Below, piece after piece: positions 1-7,683 of a stretch of 45,595 nucleotides of DNA. The stretch's first letter is position 1. Each line of letters opens with the position of its first letter. The position numbers were made by a program, and so were the translations under genes. The notes beneath the pieces are model-generated. The model did not search any database. It worked only from the letters and a program-made list of their open reading frames with translations, and had not been told where the DNA came from. Source of the DNA: Bacillota bacterium (GTDB taxonomy: Bacteria > Bacillota > Sulfobacillia > Sulfobacillales > JAIMBI01); NCBI GenBank assembly GCA_021846565.1, contig JAJZWS010000023.1, positions 1 to 45,595 of the forward strand, in the 5' to 3' direction.

Positions 1-138
1 GGGCACCCACGCTGGTACTCCTTGCGAGGCAAGGCGGATTTCCCAGGGTGGTTGCCCCTTGGCCGGTCACGCAGTCCGGTAGCTGGCTTACTCCGGCGGG
101 GAAGAATACGGTTAGATAAAGTCAAGAAGAACTGTTAA
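1..138 (+). other. Unassigned left edge, open reading frame truncated by the window
   Basis: Frame 1 is open from the first base to a TAA at 136-138 and would encode about 45 Arg/Gly-rich residues ending DKVKKNC. Its third-position GC is clearly lower than in the real genes of this window, and I recognise no family, so it may be the tail of an unknown gene, a decayed gene or non-coding DNA. A small perfect stem (CCTTGC / GCAAGG, about 21-35) lies inside it. It stops 6 bases before a strong hairpin, which would fit a gene end followed by a terminator. I cannot tell more from the visible part. Confidence 0.15.
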
Positions 139-144
139 AGCCCT

Positions 145-179
145 CCCCGGCGTGCCGCCTGAGGGGTGGCACGCCGGGG
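145..179. terminator. Strong GC-rich hairpin, possible terminator
   Basis: A perfect 12-bp inverted repeat (CCCCGGCGTGCC / GGCACGCCGGGG) with an 11-base loop. No T-run follows on either strand, so it is not a textbook intrinsic terminator, although T-poor terminators are common in GC-rich genomes. It may end whatever lies to the left. It could instead be the end of a decayed mobile element. Confidence 0.35.
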
Positions 180-460
180 GGAGAGGTTGGCGGTCCGTTT
201 TGTGCCCGTGGGCTCGGGCGTGTCTTGCTCCTGCCGGGCGAGGGCTCGGCCGACGGAGCCCACCGCGTGTCCTGGGCGAAGCGGGTGGTTTCCGTAATCC
301 CTGCACGCTCCATGCAGCAATCCCGTACACCAACGCTCACAGACTACTCTAGGGTGGGGGGGCAGAGACGGTGGCGATCGAGGTGGATGCGGCCCCCTTG
401 CGTACGCGACAGACCGCGGTCGAGAGCAAGCTCCCGGTCCAGCGGGGCACGCCCCGGTCA
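180..460. other. Stretch without a recognisable gene
   Basis: About 280 bases between the hairpin and the moeA promoter. Short open frames occur on both strands but none has a ribosome binding site with family-like sequence. A long-range complementary pair GGGCTC / GAGCCC (about 210-270) suggests some RNA structure. I looked for a molybdenum cofactor or other riboswitch ahead of moeA and could not convincingly match one. Confidence 0.3.
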
Positions 461-489
461 TGGACGTTGCCGGGTTGACGTGTGATAAT
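461..489 (+). promoter_or_regulatory. Sigma-A-type promoter of moeA
   Basis: TGGACG (461-466) and GATAAT (484-489) are separated by 17 bases, and the -10 is preceded by TG in the extended -10 position (TGTGATAAT, 481-489). Transcription would start near 496, only about 17 bases before the GTG start of moeA and just ahead of its GGAGGG ribosome binding site, so the leader would be very short. Inferred from consensus only. Confidence 0.55.
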
Positions 490-512
490 GACGCGAGTTG
501 GAGGGCCAGAAC

Positions 513-1853
513 GTGGCAGTTAGAGAAGGCAGTGAACACGACACGGAGACAAGGGGTGACATCCGCCGTCGATTGAGCTTGGCGGAATTTCAGGCGGCGG
601 GGCTCGCGAACGTGAGCCCCGTGGACAAAATCGAATCGGTCCCGCTGGCGGGCGCGGTAGGGCGCGTGGCCGCAGAGGTAGTGCGGGCGCGCATTCCGTT
701 GCCCGCCTTTCGGCGCTCGGCGGTGGATGGGTATGCGTTGCGATCCGGGGATCGCGAGCGCCCCCTGACCGTGGTGGGCAAGACGACGGCGGGGCATCCG
801 CCCGACCGAGGCGTCGGTCCCGGCGAGGCGATGATGGTCACCACGGGGGCGATGGTCCCCGAGGGAGCCGACGCGGTGGCGCTGGTGGAGCGCTCGGTCG
901 TTCGCAACGGCCGGGTTCACGTGGAAGAGCCCGTCGGTCCCGGGCAGCACATTTCTCCCATTGGCGAGGACTTTGAGTTGGGACAGGTGCTCGTCGACGT
1001 GGACCGCGTCCTCGAACCGGTGGATGTGGCGGCGCTGGCGAGCCAGGGCCTGGAGTACATAGAGGTGTGGCGACGCCCGCGGGTGGGGGTGGTGTCCACC
1101 GGCGACGAGCTGATCCCCTTGGGTCAACCCCTCCAGCCGGCGCAGGTTTATGACGTGAACGGCACTGTGCTTATGGCCATGGTCCGCGCCGCCGGGGCGG
1201 AACCCGTGTGGCTGGGTCGGTTGGCGGACCGGTATCCGGTGGTGCGTGAAGCCTTGCAGCAGGCGCGCGATCGGGATGACTGGGACGTCTTGGTGAGCTC
1301 GGGCGGCACGGGGGCCAGCATCCCGGTGTTTCAGGAAATGCCGGTGGAGGAGTTGCACGACCTAATGCCGGCGGTGCTGAGCGAAGTGGGGGAGTTGTTG
1401 GCCCACGGCATCCGCATGACCCCCGGCCGACCCACGGCCTTGGGGCGTCTGGGCGGCCGGCCGGCGTTTTTGCTGCCTGGGTGGCCATATGCGGTGCTGG
1501 TGCATTTTGAGATGGTTGTGGCGCCGGCGCTGGCCAAGATGGCGCACCGGCCGCCGCCGACCCGCCGGCGGGTCGCGGCGCGCTTGGGGGCGACCCTCGC
1601 GCCGTCAGCCGATTTGACCCGCATCATTCAGGTGGAGCTGGTTCCCGACGATAGCGGTCAGCGGGTGGCCCATCTCTTGATGCCCCCGCCGCCCCCCTCG
1701 GCGTCGCGGATCATGACCCAAATGCTGAAAGCCGACGGGTTTGTCGTGGTGGAGCGCGGCGAGCGGCTGGAGGCGGGAGAGGAGGTGGCGGTATGGGTGT
1801 CAAGCGTCGGGAACAGCCCGGTGGACAGTCGGGAGCTGCGGCGACCGGATTAA
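513..1853 (+). CDS. moeA: Molybdopterin molybdenumtransferase MoeA-like protein
   Basis: MoeA inserts molybdenum into adenylylated molybdopterin in the last cytosolic step of molybdenum cofactor synthesis. Family marks: SAVDGYA near residues 69-75, TGAMVPEGADAV near 111-122, VVSTGDEL near 193-200, the MPT-binding SSGGTG loop near 262-267 and LLPGWP near 320-325. Length (446 aa) is a little above the usual 400-420. I chose the GTG at 513 because GGAGGG (500-505) sits 7 bases upstream; a TTG at 498 would lie inside the binding site. Odd: after the GG loop the usual VSVGxxD stretch is replaced by TGASIPVF, so the acidic residue expected there is absent, and PGNP reads PGWP. It could be a divergent paralogue with altered activity. 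The end overlaps the next gene by 61 bases. Confidence 0.85.
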   Translation: MAVREGSEHDTETRGDIRRRLSLAEFQAAGLANVSPVDKIESVPLAGAVGRVAAEVVRARIPLPAFRRSAVDGYALRSGDRERPLTVVGKTTAGHPPDRGVGPGEAMMVTTGAMVPEGADAVALVERSVVRNGRVHVEEPVGPGQHISPIGEDFELGQVLVDVDRVLEPVDVAALASQGLEYIEVWRRPRVGVVSTGDELIPLGQPLQPAQVYDVNGTVLMAMVRAAGAEPVWLGRLADRYPVVREALQQARDRDDWDVLVSSGGTGASIPVFQEMPVEELHDLMPAVLSEVGELLAHGIRMTPGRPTALGRLGGRPAFLLPGWPYAVLVHFEMVVAPALAKMAHRPPPTRRRVAARLGATLAPSADLTRIIQVELVPDDSGQRVAHLLMPPPPPSASRIMTQMLKADGFVVVERGERLEAGEEVAVWVSSVGNSPVDSRELRRPD

Positions 1854-3322
1854 AGGGGCGCTGGGAGGCACTCCCGTCGCCACGGTTCACCAAGAAGCCC
1901 AACTACATCTGGTACGTGGTGGCCACCGTGTGCGTGGGGGCCTTCATGGCCGCCGTCGATGCCAGCATTGTCAACGTGGCGATTCCTACGCTGCAGGGCA
2001 GCTTCCACGCGACCGCCGGGGATGCCAGTTGGGTGCTCATCGCCTACCTGCTGACGCTCGCGAGCGCCGTGACGGCCATTGGACGCTTCGCGGACATGAT
2101 TGGCCGTCGGCCGCTCTATACGTTCGGATTTCTGGTGTTCATCGTTGGGTCCGCGCTTTGTGGCGCCGCCCTCTCGTTGCCAATGCTCATCGCGTCGCGC
2201 GTCCTGCAGGCACTCGGGGCCGCTATGCTGCAGGCCAACTCCGTGGCCATCATCACGGCCACGGTGCCCGCCAGCGTGCGGGGCAAGGCCATTGGATTTC
2301 AGGGGTCGGCCCAGGCGGTGGGCCTCAGCATTGGTCCTGCGGTCGGCGGCGCCCTAATCGCGCTGTTTGGGTGGCGGGCCATTTTCTATGTGAACGTCCC
2401 CGTCGGCATTGTGGGCACGCTGCTGGGCGCCTTTATCTTGCCGAAGGACCGGCCCGGCGATGCCCATGCGCCGTTTGACTGGGGCGGCATGGCGTACTTC
2501 GCGGGGTTCCTGGTGAGCATCATGCTGGCCCTCACCGAGGGACCGGATTGGGGCTGGACCGCGCTGTCGATTCTGGGCCTGTTTGCCCTAGGCATCCTGC
2601 TGTTGTGGCTGTTCATTCGCCGGGAGGCCGGCTTCCCGGCCCCGATGGTGCGCCTAGAGTTGTTTCGCATCAAGACCATGACCATCGGCAACATCACCGG
2701 GCTCCTGTCGTACGCGGCCATGTTCGGCACCCTGGTGCTCATGCCCTATTTTTTGAAAGAGGTGCTGGCGCTTCCGGAAGCTACGATTGGTCTGCTGCTG
2801 ACCCCGGTGCCGGTGGCCATGACGGTGCTGGCACCGATTGCGGGCGGCTTGGCGGACCGGTATGGCTCGAGGATTCTCACCACTGCGGGGATGGGTCTCA
2901 CCACCGTGGGGTGCCTCTTGCTGGGCATCACCCTCGGTGGGGGCGCCAGCATTCCCATGGTGGTGGGCGAACTGTTGCTGGTCGGGGCAGGCCTGGGGCT
3001 TTTCACGCCGCCAAACAACAGCTCGGTCATGGGTAGCTCCCCGAAGGAGCATCTGGGGGTGGCGGGCGGCATTCTGAACATGTCGCGGTCGTTGGGCATG
3101 AGCTTCGGCACCGCATTTTCGCTGGCGGTCATGACCGCGATTCTGCTGGGCCTGGGCGCCAGCACGACCCACGCGGCCCCTAGTCAGTGGGTGCCCGCCA
3201 TCCACGCGGCCTTCCTGGGCTTGGCCCTGTTGTCCCTGGTGGCGACGGGCCTGTCAGGGATGCGGGCGGCCGGCGAACAGGGACCGGGGTCGGGGGAGTC
3301 GCATCCGCTGGAGTTGGCGTAG
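1793..3322 (+). CDS. MFS drug:H+ antiporter, DHA2 (EmrB/QacA) family
   Basis: A 509-aa membrane protein with about 14 hydrophobic segments, the hallmark of the DHA2 branch of the major facilitator superfamily, whose members export drugs or metabolites in exchange for protons. Visible marks: DASIVNVAIP in the first helix (residues 56-65), the helix 2-3 loop motif GRFADMIGRRP (97-107) and an RVLQALGAAML antiporter-type segment in the fourth to fifth helices. The first 36 residues are a basic cytosolic tail. The ATG at 1793 has AGAGGAGGT 7 bases upstream and lies inside the 3' end of moeA, so the two genes are probably co-transcribed and coupled. The substrate cannot be predicted from sequence. 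Confidence 0.9.
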   Translation: MGVKRREQPGGQSGAAATGLKGRWEALPSPRFTKKPNYIWYVVATVCVGAFMAAVDASIVNVAIPTLQGSFHATAGDASWVLIAYLLTLASAVTAIGRFADMIGRRPLYTFGFLVFIVGSALCGAALSLPMLIASRVLQALGAAMLQANSVAIITATVPASVRGKAIGFQGSAQAVGLSIGPAVGGALIALFGWRAIFYVNVPVGIVGTLLGAFILPKDRPGDAHAPFDWGGMAYFAGFLVSIMLALTEGPDWGWTALSILGLFALGILLLWLFIRREAGFPAPMVRLELFRIKTMTIGNITGLLSYAAMFGTLVLMPYFLKEVLALPEATIGLLLTPVPVAMTVLAPIAGGLADRYGSRILTTAGMGLTTVGCLLLGITLGGGASIPMVVGELLLVGAGLGLFTPPNNSSVMGSSPKEHLGVAGGILNMSRSLGMSFGTAFSLAVMTAILLGLGASTTHAAPSQWVPAIHAAFLGLALLSLVATGLSGMRAAGEQGPGSGESHPLELA

Positions 3323-3383
3323 ATTGTCTCTGGTCCGTGCCAGCCCGGGAGTGGCGCGCAGGAACAGGAAAGGAAGCGCAACG

Positions 3384-3587
3384 ATGTGGACAGTGGTATA
3401 CATCGCCACCAGCTCCGCGGCGGCCAACCGCCTGGTCGCCGTGCTGAGGGAGGAAGGACTCATGGTTACCATGCGTCCGATTGATTCCTCGGCCGACGGC
3501 AGGGGCAGCATCGAGATTCTGGTTCCGGACGGGGAAGCGGAGGAGGCCCACGAAGTGCTGGCGGAGCACCTGGGGCATCTGGGATGA
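3384..3587 (+). CDS. Small DUF2007-like (putative signal-transducing) protein
   Basis: A 67-aa protein beginning MWTVVYIA, with an alternating strand-helix pattern and ending in an EEAHEVLAEHLG helix. This resembles the DUF2007 'putative prokaryotic signal transducing protein' fold (WxVVYIA, then IEILVPxxEAEEA). No catalytic residues are apparent and the biochemical role is unknown. An upstream GTG-type start would add about 20 residues, but AGGAAAGGAAG just ahead of the ATG at 3384 makes that the better start. It sits between the exporter and the D-amino acid transaminase on the same strand. Similar small proteins are sometimes mislabelled glutamate decarboxylase in databases. Confidence 0.6.
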   Translation: MWTVVYIATSSAAANRLVAVLREEGLMVTMRPIDSSADGRGSIEILVPDGEAEEAHEVLAEHLGHLG

Positions 3588-3632
3588 AAGGCGCCACGCG
3601 CCACTGGAGGCAGAGAAAGGGAGGGGATTGCC

Positions 3633-4484
3633 CTGCGCGTCTATCTGAACGGGGCGTTTGTGGATGAGAGGGAGGCGCGGCTGTCTTTTGACGACCGCGG
3701 ATTTCTCTTTGGGGATGCCGTATACGAAGTGGTGCGTCTGTATGACGGGCGTCCGTTTCGGCTGGATGCGCATCTAGCCCGGCTCGGGCGCAGCCTGGCT
3801 GGGGTGTGGCTGCCCGCGCTGGACCTGAAGCAGTTGGGTGCTGTGGTATACGACTTGGCGGGCGAGGAGGGGGCGGCCGTCCCCGATGCCCTGGTGTATA
3901 TTCAGGTCAGCCGCGGGGCGGCGCCCCGCAACCACCCCTTTCCCGATCCGCCGGTGCCCCCGACGGTGCTCGCGTGGTGTCGTCCGTACCACGCGCTTCC
4001 GCCGGATCAGTTCCTGGCGGGCATTCGGGTGGTGACGGTGCCGGACGACCGCTGGGCGAAATGCTGGATCAAGACGGTCAATCTGCTGCCTAACGTCCTG
4101 GCTAAGGAGAAGGCCCGTCGGGCCGGGGCCGACGATGCCGTGTTTGTCCGTGATGGCATGGCTATTGAAGCCACGTCCGCGAACTTCTTCGTGGTGCGCG
4201 AGGGCACCCTGCAAACCGCGCCCGTGACCAACTACATTCTGCCCGGCATCAGTCGACAGGTTGTGCTGGAGCTGGCGGCGGCAGAGGACATCCCCATTCG
4301 GCTGGACCCCGTGGTGCTGGAGGACTTGGCGCAGGTGGATGAGGTGTTCCTGACCCACACCGGCTGCGGCGTCGAGCCGGTGACCACCGTGGACAACCGC
4401 CGCCTGGGCGAGACGGCGGGACCCATCACTCGGCGACTGTACGACGCCTTTGAGGCTTTGGTGCGCGTGCCCGTCATCCGGTGA
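3633..4484 (+). CDS. dat: D-amino acid (D-alanine) aminotransferase
   Basis: A fold-type IV PLP enzyme that interconverts D-alanine and 2-oxoglutarate with pyruvate and D-glutamate, supplying D-amino acids for peptidoglycan. The 283-aa product has DDRGFLFGDAVYE near the N-terminus, the D-specific carboxylate trap SRGAAPRNHPFP (Arg 99, His 101), the PLP lysine in WIKTVNLLPN (Lys 147) and the cofactor-ring glutamate in AIEATSAN (Glu 179). These follow the known D-alanine transaminases closely and argue against branched-chain transaminase or aminodeoxychorismate lyase. The family's N-terminal strand (RVYLNGAFVDE) is encoded upstream of the first GTG (3660), and the only codon with a proper binding site is CTG at 3633 (GGGAGGGG at 3619-3626). 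Overlaps trmL by GTGA. Confidence 0.9.
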   Translation: MRVYLNGAFVDEREARLSFDDRGFLFGDAVYEVVRLYDGRPFRLDAHLARLGRSLAGVWLPALDLKQLGAVVYDLAGEEGAAVPDALVYIQVSRGAAPRNHPFPDPPVPPTVLAWCRPYHALPPDQFLAGIRVVTVPDDRWAKCWIKTVNLLPNVLAKEKARRAGADDAVFVRDGMAIEATSANFFVVREGTLQTAPVTNYILPGISRQVVLELAAAEDIPIRLDPVVLEDLAQVDEVFLTHTGCGVEPVTTVDNRRLGETAGPITRRLYDAFEALVRVPVIR

Positions 4485-4957
4485 CGCTGGACGTTGTGCT
4501 GGTGGAGCCGGAGATTCCCCCGAATACGGGCAACATCGCTCGCACGTGTGCCGCCGTGGGGGCGCGGCTGCATTTGGTTGAGCCGCTAGGATTCCAGTGG
4601 CTCGACCCGCGGGTCAAGCGAGCCGGGGTGGACTACTGGCACTTGGTGGAGGTGCACCGACATGCCACCTGGGGCGCGCTCCCCGAGCAGCTCCGGCGGC
4701 CCGACACGTTGCATCTGTTTACCAGCCGGGGCGGGCAGCGTTTCGACCAAGCTCAGTATGGCGACACGGTCGTGCTGGTGTTTGGGCGGGAGTCCACCGG
4801 ACTGCCCGACACCCTCCTGGCAGCCCATCCGGACCGCTGGCGCATGATACCGATGCGGCCGGGCCTCCGGTCGCTGAACCTTTCGAACGCCGCAGCGCTC
4901 GCGGTCTACGAGGTCATGCGCCAGCGGGGCTACGCTGGCTTGACCAGCGGGGGATGA
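4481..4957 (+). CDS. trmL: tRNA (cytidine/uridine-34 2'-O)-methyltransferase TrmL
   Basis: A SPOUT-class methyltransferase that methylates the 2'-hydroxyl of the wobble nucleotide in tRNA-Leu isoacceptors using S-adenosylmethionine. The 158-aa length and the motifs EPEIPPNTGNIARTCAAVG (motif 1), LVFGRESTGLP (motif 2) and MRPGLRSLNLSNAAALAVYE (motif 3, the trefoil-knot SAM site) are those of the compact TrmL group, which lacks the N-terminal extension of TrmH. The start is GTG at 4481, within the GTGA overlapping the stop of the transaminase, so translation is probably coupled. Confidence 0.93.
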   Translation: MTLDVVLVEPEIPPNTGNIARTCAAVGARLHLVEPLGFQWLDPRVKRAGVDYWHLVEVHRHATWGALPEQLRRPDTLHLFTSRGGQRFDQAQYGDTVVLVFGRESTGLPDTLLAAHPDRWRMIPMRPGLRSLNLSNAAALAVYEVMRQRGYAGLTSGG

Positions 4958-5009
4958 CCCCGCCCCGACGGCCGTATACTGCGTCAGGTGGGCGGCGAGG
5001 GGCAATGCC

Positions 5010-5984
5010 GTGCTTTTTATAATTCTCTCGGGCATGATCCTGATCGTGCTGTCTGCGGACTACTTCACGAACGGGATCGAGTGGTTGGGAAAGGCGCTGG
5101 GGCTGAATGCCAGCGCTGTCGGGACCTTGATGGCGGCGCTGGGAACGGCCCTGCCCGAAACACTGGTGCCCGTGATCGCCTTGGTTTCCGGGGCGGGCGG
5201 GGCGGCGGCCGTGGGCTTGGGCGCCATCCTGGGCGCGCCCTTTATGCTGGCCACGCTGGGGTTTCTGGTATTGGGGGTGTCGCTGGCGTGGCCCGGCTGG
5301 CCGAGGAGACCCCCGACCGCGCGCCCGGACGCGATCACGCGCGACTTGAGCTTCTTTCTGGCCGTGTTTGGCGCAGCGCTGCTGGGGAGCTGGCTGCCGG
5401 CGCCGGTGAAAGTCTACTGGGCCGGGGGCATGGTGGTGGCGTACCTGCTGTTTGCCCGCACGGTGCTGCGATCGGGTCGGCAGTCACCGGCCGATGCGCC
5501 CACAACCCCGCTGCACCTGTCCCGGCAAATGCCGCCGGGACTGTGGGTCGTGGTGGGCCAGGTGGTCATGGCGCTGGCGGGGCTGGTGGTGGGGGCGCAC
5601 TACTTTGTTACGGCCGTGGAGGCGTGGGCGCGTGAGAGTGGCTGGAGTGGATTTCTGCTCTCCGTGATTCTGACGCCTGTGGCGACGGAACTGCCGGAAG
5701 TGCTAAATTCGGTGATTTGGATCCGGCGCGGCGCGCACACGCTCGCCTTCGGCAACGTCACAGGAGCCATGGCATTCCAGGCTTCGCTGGTGCCTGCGCT
5801 GGGCATGTGGCTTACGCCGTGGCGGTTCAATCCGCTGGAGGGAGCGGTGGGAGTGCTTGCGCTGGCGGCTAGCCTGTTCGTGTATGTGTCAGTACGCCGC
5901 CGCGGACTTTCGCCCCGAGATTTGGTGGGAGCCGGCGCGTTTTACTTTGTCTTCGTCGGCGTGGCGCTGGCGGGCTTGCGCTGA
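5010..5984 (+). CDS. Calcium/cation antiporter (CaCA superfamily, YrbG-like)
   Basis: A 324-aa integral membrane protein with two homologous halves of about five helices each. The alpha-1 repeat reads GTALPETLVP (residues 45-54) and the alpha-2 repeat TPVATELPEVLNSV (222-235), each carrying the acidic residue expected for cation coordination; a GNVTGAM motif (248-254) follows the second. This is the signature of bacterial Na+/Ca2+ or K+-independent cation exchangers. The GTG start at 5010 has GAGGGG (4997-5002) upstream. The gene follows trmL by 52 bases and is the last intact gene before a block of decayed DNA. The transported ion is not certain. Confidence 0.88.
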   Translation: MLFIILSGMILIVLSADYFTNGIEWLGKALGLNASAVGTLMAALGTALPETLVPVIALVSGAGGAAAVGLGAILGAPFMLATLGFLVLGVSLAWPGWPRRPPTARPDAITRDLSFFLAVFGAALLGSWLPAPVKVYWAGGMVVAYLLFARTVLRSGRQSPADAPTTPLHLSRQMPPGLWVVVGQVVMALAGLVVGAHYFVTAVEAWARESGWSGFLLSVILTPVATELPEVLNSVIWIRRGAHTLAFGNVTGAMAFQASLVPALGMWLTPWRFNPLEGAVGVLALAASLFVYVSVRRRGLSPRDLVGAGAFYFVFVGVALAGLR

Positions 5985-6271
5985 CGCGGCCAGGCCCGAC
6001 ATTGCGGCCACTAAATGCCTCTGCTGTTCAGTGACGGGGGTTCTGGGCGGTCGTATTATGACAAGCCGGTGATGGCAAGCAGTCGAGGGCACTCGTTTGG
6101 CGGCTCGGTGTTCCGCCTCGGGGTTCGGGCTCCCGCTACGGCGCGGTGGTGCGACTTTCGACTGCGACTCGCTCAAGGGCCCGATGGCGCGGAGATCGCA
6201 CCAAAGTGCCGGTCGGCCTCCAACAAAGCGTGGGGTTGGCTCGCGGGGCGCCCGGTGGGGAGGACGCAAGC
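5985..6271. other. Non-coding or decayed stretch before the cytochrome b relic
   Basis: No intact gene. One frame reads PRGSGSRYGAVV near 6120-6150, and another reads SLKGPMARRSH shortly after. Together these faintly recall the end of a Rieske iron-sulphur protein (HGSRY ... GPA), which would be the expected neighbour of the cytochrome b relic. The CPCH cluster ligands are not present, so this is only a suspicion. Confidence 0.2.
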
Positions 6272-6610
6272 ATGTGGACGCGGTTGGTGCAATGGGTGAT
6301 GAACGCTTAATGGTGTCGGCATTTTGGCGCGACTTGGCGGACCATCCTGGGATTTGGTTTTACCGGCTATCTGCTGCCCCGGGATGAAAAGGCGTGCTTC
6401 GCCACGCAAGTGGGCGTCAACTTCGTGAAGTACGTGCCTTTCATCGGCAACGCCCTGTTCTTGGCCGTCGCGGGTGGGCCAAGCATTGGGGCGGCGACGC
6501 CGTCGCGGTTTCTCGCCGTACACGTCTGGTTTCTGCCGGCCGCGCTCCTGGGGCGGTTGGGCCTGCACTTTCTCATGATTCGCCGCAACGGGATCACGGC
6601 CCCGTACTGA
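6272..6610 (+). pseudogene. qcrB: Decayed cytochrome b (b6) subunit of a menaquinol:cytochrome c reductase
   Basis: GGGGAGGA precedes an ATG at 6272 that starts MWTRLVQWVMNA, then a TAA (6308-6310) interrupts the same frame. After the stop the frame continues with unmistakable cytochrome b sequence: FGFTGYLLPRDEKACFAT (canonical TGYLLPWDQKAYWAT), VPFIGNALFLAVAGGPSIGAAT, RFLAVHVWFLPA and LGLHFLMIRRNGI. The two histidines of the second haem-ligand helix (HVW and LHF) remain. The first two helices with their partner histidines are missing, so about 100 residues were deleted as well as the stop gained. It ends at a TGA at 6608-6610. In Bacillota such genes encode the haem b subunit of the bc complex; this copy cannot make it. 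Confidence 0.85.
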
Positions 6611-6716
6611 CCGGGCAGCCAGGAGACCGAGGGCCCATGGGTCCGGTCCGGAAGAGCGGGCCGACCGAGGAGGATAGCCGACGGCGGACGACTTGCATCC
6701 TGGGCACCAGGCCAAA

Positions 6717-7356
6717 GAGTACCAGAGCCCGACCGTGGTGCCGTTCTGGCCGGAACACCTGCTGAAGGAGCTGGTGGTGGCTTTGTAGCGGTGTTGGTCC
6801 TGATGCTGTTTGCGCATTTTACGCCCGTGCCGCTGGGCGCGCGCGCCGACCCGGAAGACTGGGCGTTCCAGCCAGCGCCCGACTGGCGAGTGTGCTGGGG
6901 CTCACCTCGCTCGACGGGATCTTGATGTTTGCTCTGGCCACCGTGGGCGTCATGCTGTTTATCGGCGTGCCGTTCATCGATCGGCACAAGGAGCGGCGCC
7001 TCTTGAAGCGCCCGGTGATGTTGGGCATCCTGCTGGTTGGCTTTGTGTTCTTCGGTTACTTCACTGCCAACGGGGTGTACACGCAGAAAAGGCTGGTGGC
7101 GGCCGACCCCATGGCCATTTATACAAGTTCGTGCGCCACGAGCCACGCGCTCGGACCGCTGGGCAACCAGACGGGGGTGGTCAAACTTCCGGATGGACAG
7201 TGCATCTACCCCCCTCCGCTGACCAACGTGGGCAGCATCCTGTCGGCGTTCGAAATTCGTCAGCAGCTGGTGCAGCCGGAGGGAGGCATGCCCTAGCTGA
7301 ATGTGCCGCCCAGAGCCCTGAAATATCTGGTGGGGTGGCTGACCAGTGTGAAGTAG
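6717..7356 (+). pseudogene. qcrC: Decayed bc-complex subunit IV/cytochrome c fusion (QcrC-like)
   Basis: Three frames together give a subunit IV followed by a cytochrome c domain, the Bacillus QcrC architecture. From 6717: EYQSPTVVPFWPEHLLKELVV; a frameshift near 6785; then LVLMLFAHFTPVPLGARADP and EDWAFQPAPDW; a further break and deletion near 6870-6890; then LDGILMFALATVGVML, GVPFIDRHKERR and KRPVMLGILLVGF. The haem c site reads CATSH (about 7135-7149), so the second cysteine of CxxCH is lost. GGMP is followed by a premature TAG (7294-7296), yet the same frame continues LNVPPRALKYLVGWLTSVK to a natural TAG at 7354-7356. Multiple independent lesions show a genuine pseudogene rather than a sequencing slip. 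Confidence 0.85.
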
Positions 7357-7461
7357 CGCTCGAGCGAAGGGAGTACACTGGGAGTCGGCTGCGGCTGCTT
7401 TCGGGCGGTCGCGGCTCAGGTGTGGATGGCGCGGGCAGGCTTTGGGCAGAGGTGATGGCAG

Positions 7462-7683
7462 ATGACCACAGCCAAGGAGCCGAGTCCGGAGGAGTTGGCG
7501 CGGGAGGCGTTGAAGTGGGAGGCAGCGGCGGCACTCGATCTGGTGGACAAGGTGCGCCGTGAGGGCTGGGGCGGGCTCAGCGCCAGAGAGTCCGGGCGCG
7601 TGGGAGGCCTGATGACCAAGTGGACCCGGGACCGAGTGCCGTCCGCGCGACGACTGAACCTACTGGAGAAGCCGGGGGGATGA
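7462..7683 (+). CDS. Divergent alpha/beta-type small acid-soluble spore protein
   Basis: A 73-aa protein. Its middle reads LKWEAAAALDLVDKVRR, corresponding to the first SASP helix with the EIAxELG region, and then GRVGGLMTK, corresponding to the conserved NGxVGGxMVK DNA-binding segment. Such proteins coat spore DNA in the forespore and are degraded by the Gpr protease on germination. An insertion-like GWGGLSARES replaces the usual loop, as in some high-GC spore-formers. The ATG at 7462 has AGAGGTG 6 bases upstream. No clear forespore promoter is visible ahead of it. Its stop overlaps the next start (ATGA), which is unusual for a SASP gene. Confidence 0.7.
   Translation: MTTAKEPSPEELAREALKWEAAAALDLVDKVRREGWGGLSARESGRVGGLMTKWTRDRVPSARRLNLLEKPGG

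Noticed and set aside
1-340. Riboswitch (Moco, or cobalamin on the minus strand) in the left edge
   Set aside because: Short stretches such as GTAAGCCAG on the minus strand recall conserved boxes, but the rest of either aptamer could not be matched.
135-1358. 407-residue open frame antisense to moeA
   Set aside because: Shadow of the GC-rich moeA codons; His/Arg-rich with no family features, while moeA on the other strand is clear.
4940-4980. TTGACC and TATACT as a promoter for the CaCA gene
   Set aside because: The spacing is 29 bases, far outside the usable range.
7372-7380. TACACT as a promoter -10 before the SASP gene
   Set aside because: No acceptable -35 at 16-18 bases upstream, and SASP genes normally use a forespore promoter. 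The similar TACACT at 23965-23970 before gcvT fails for the same reason.
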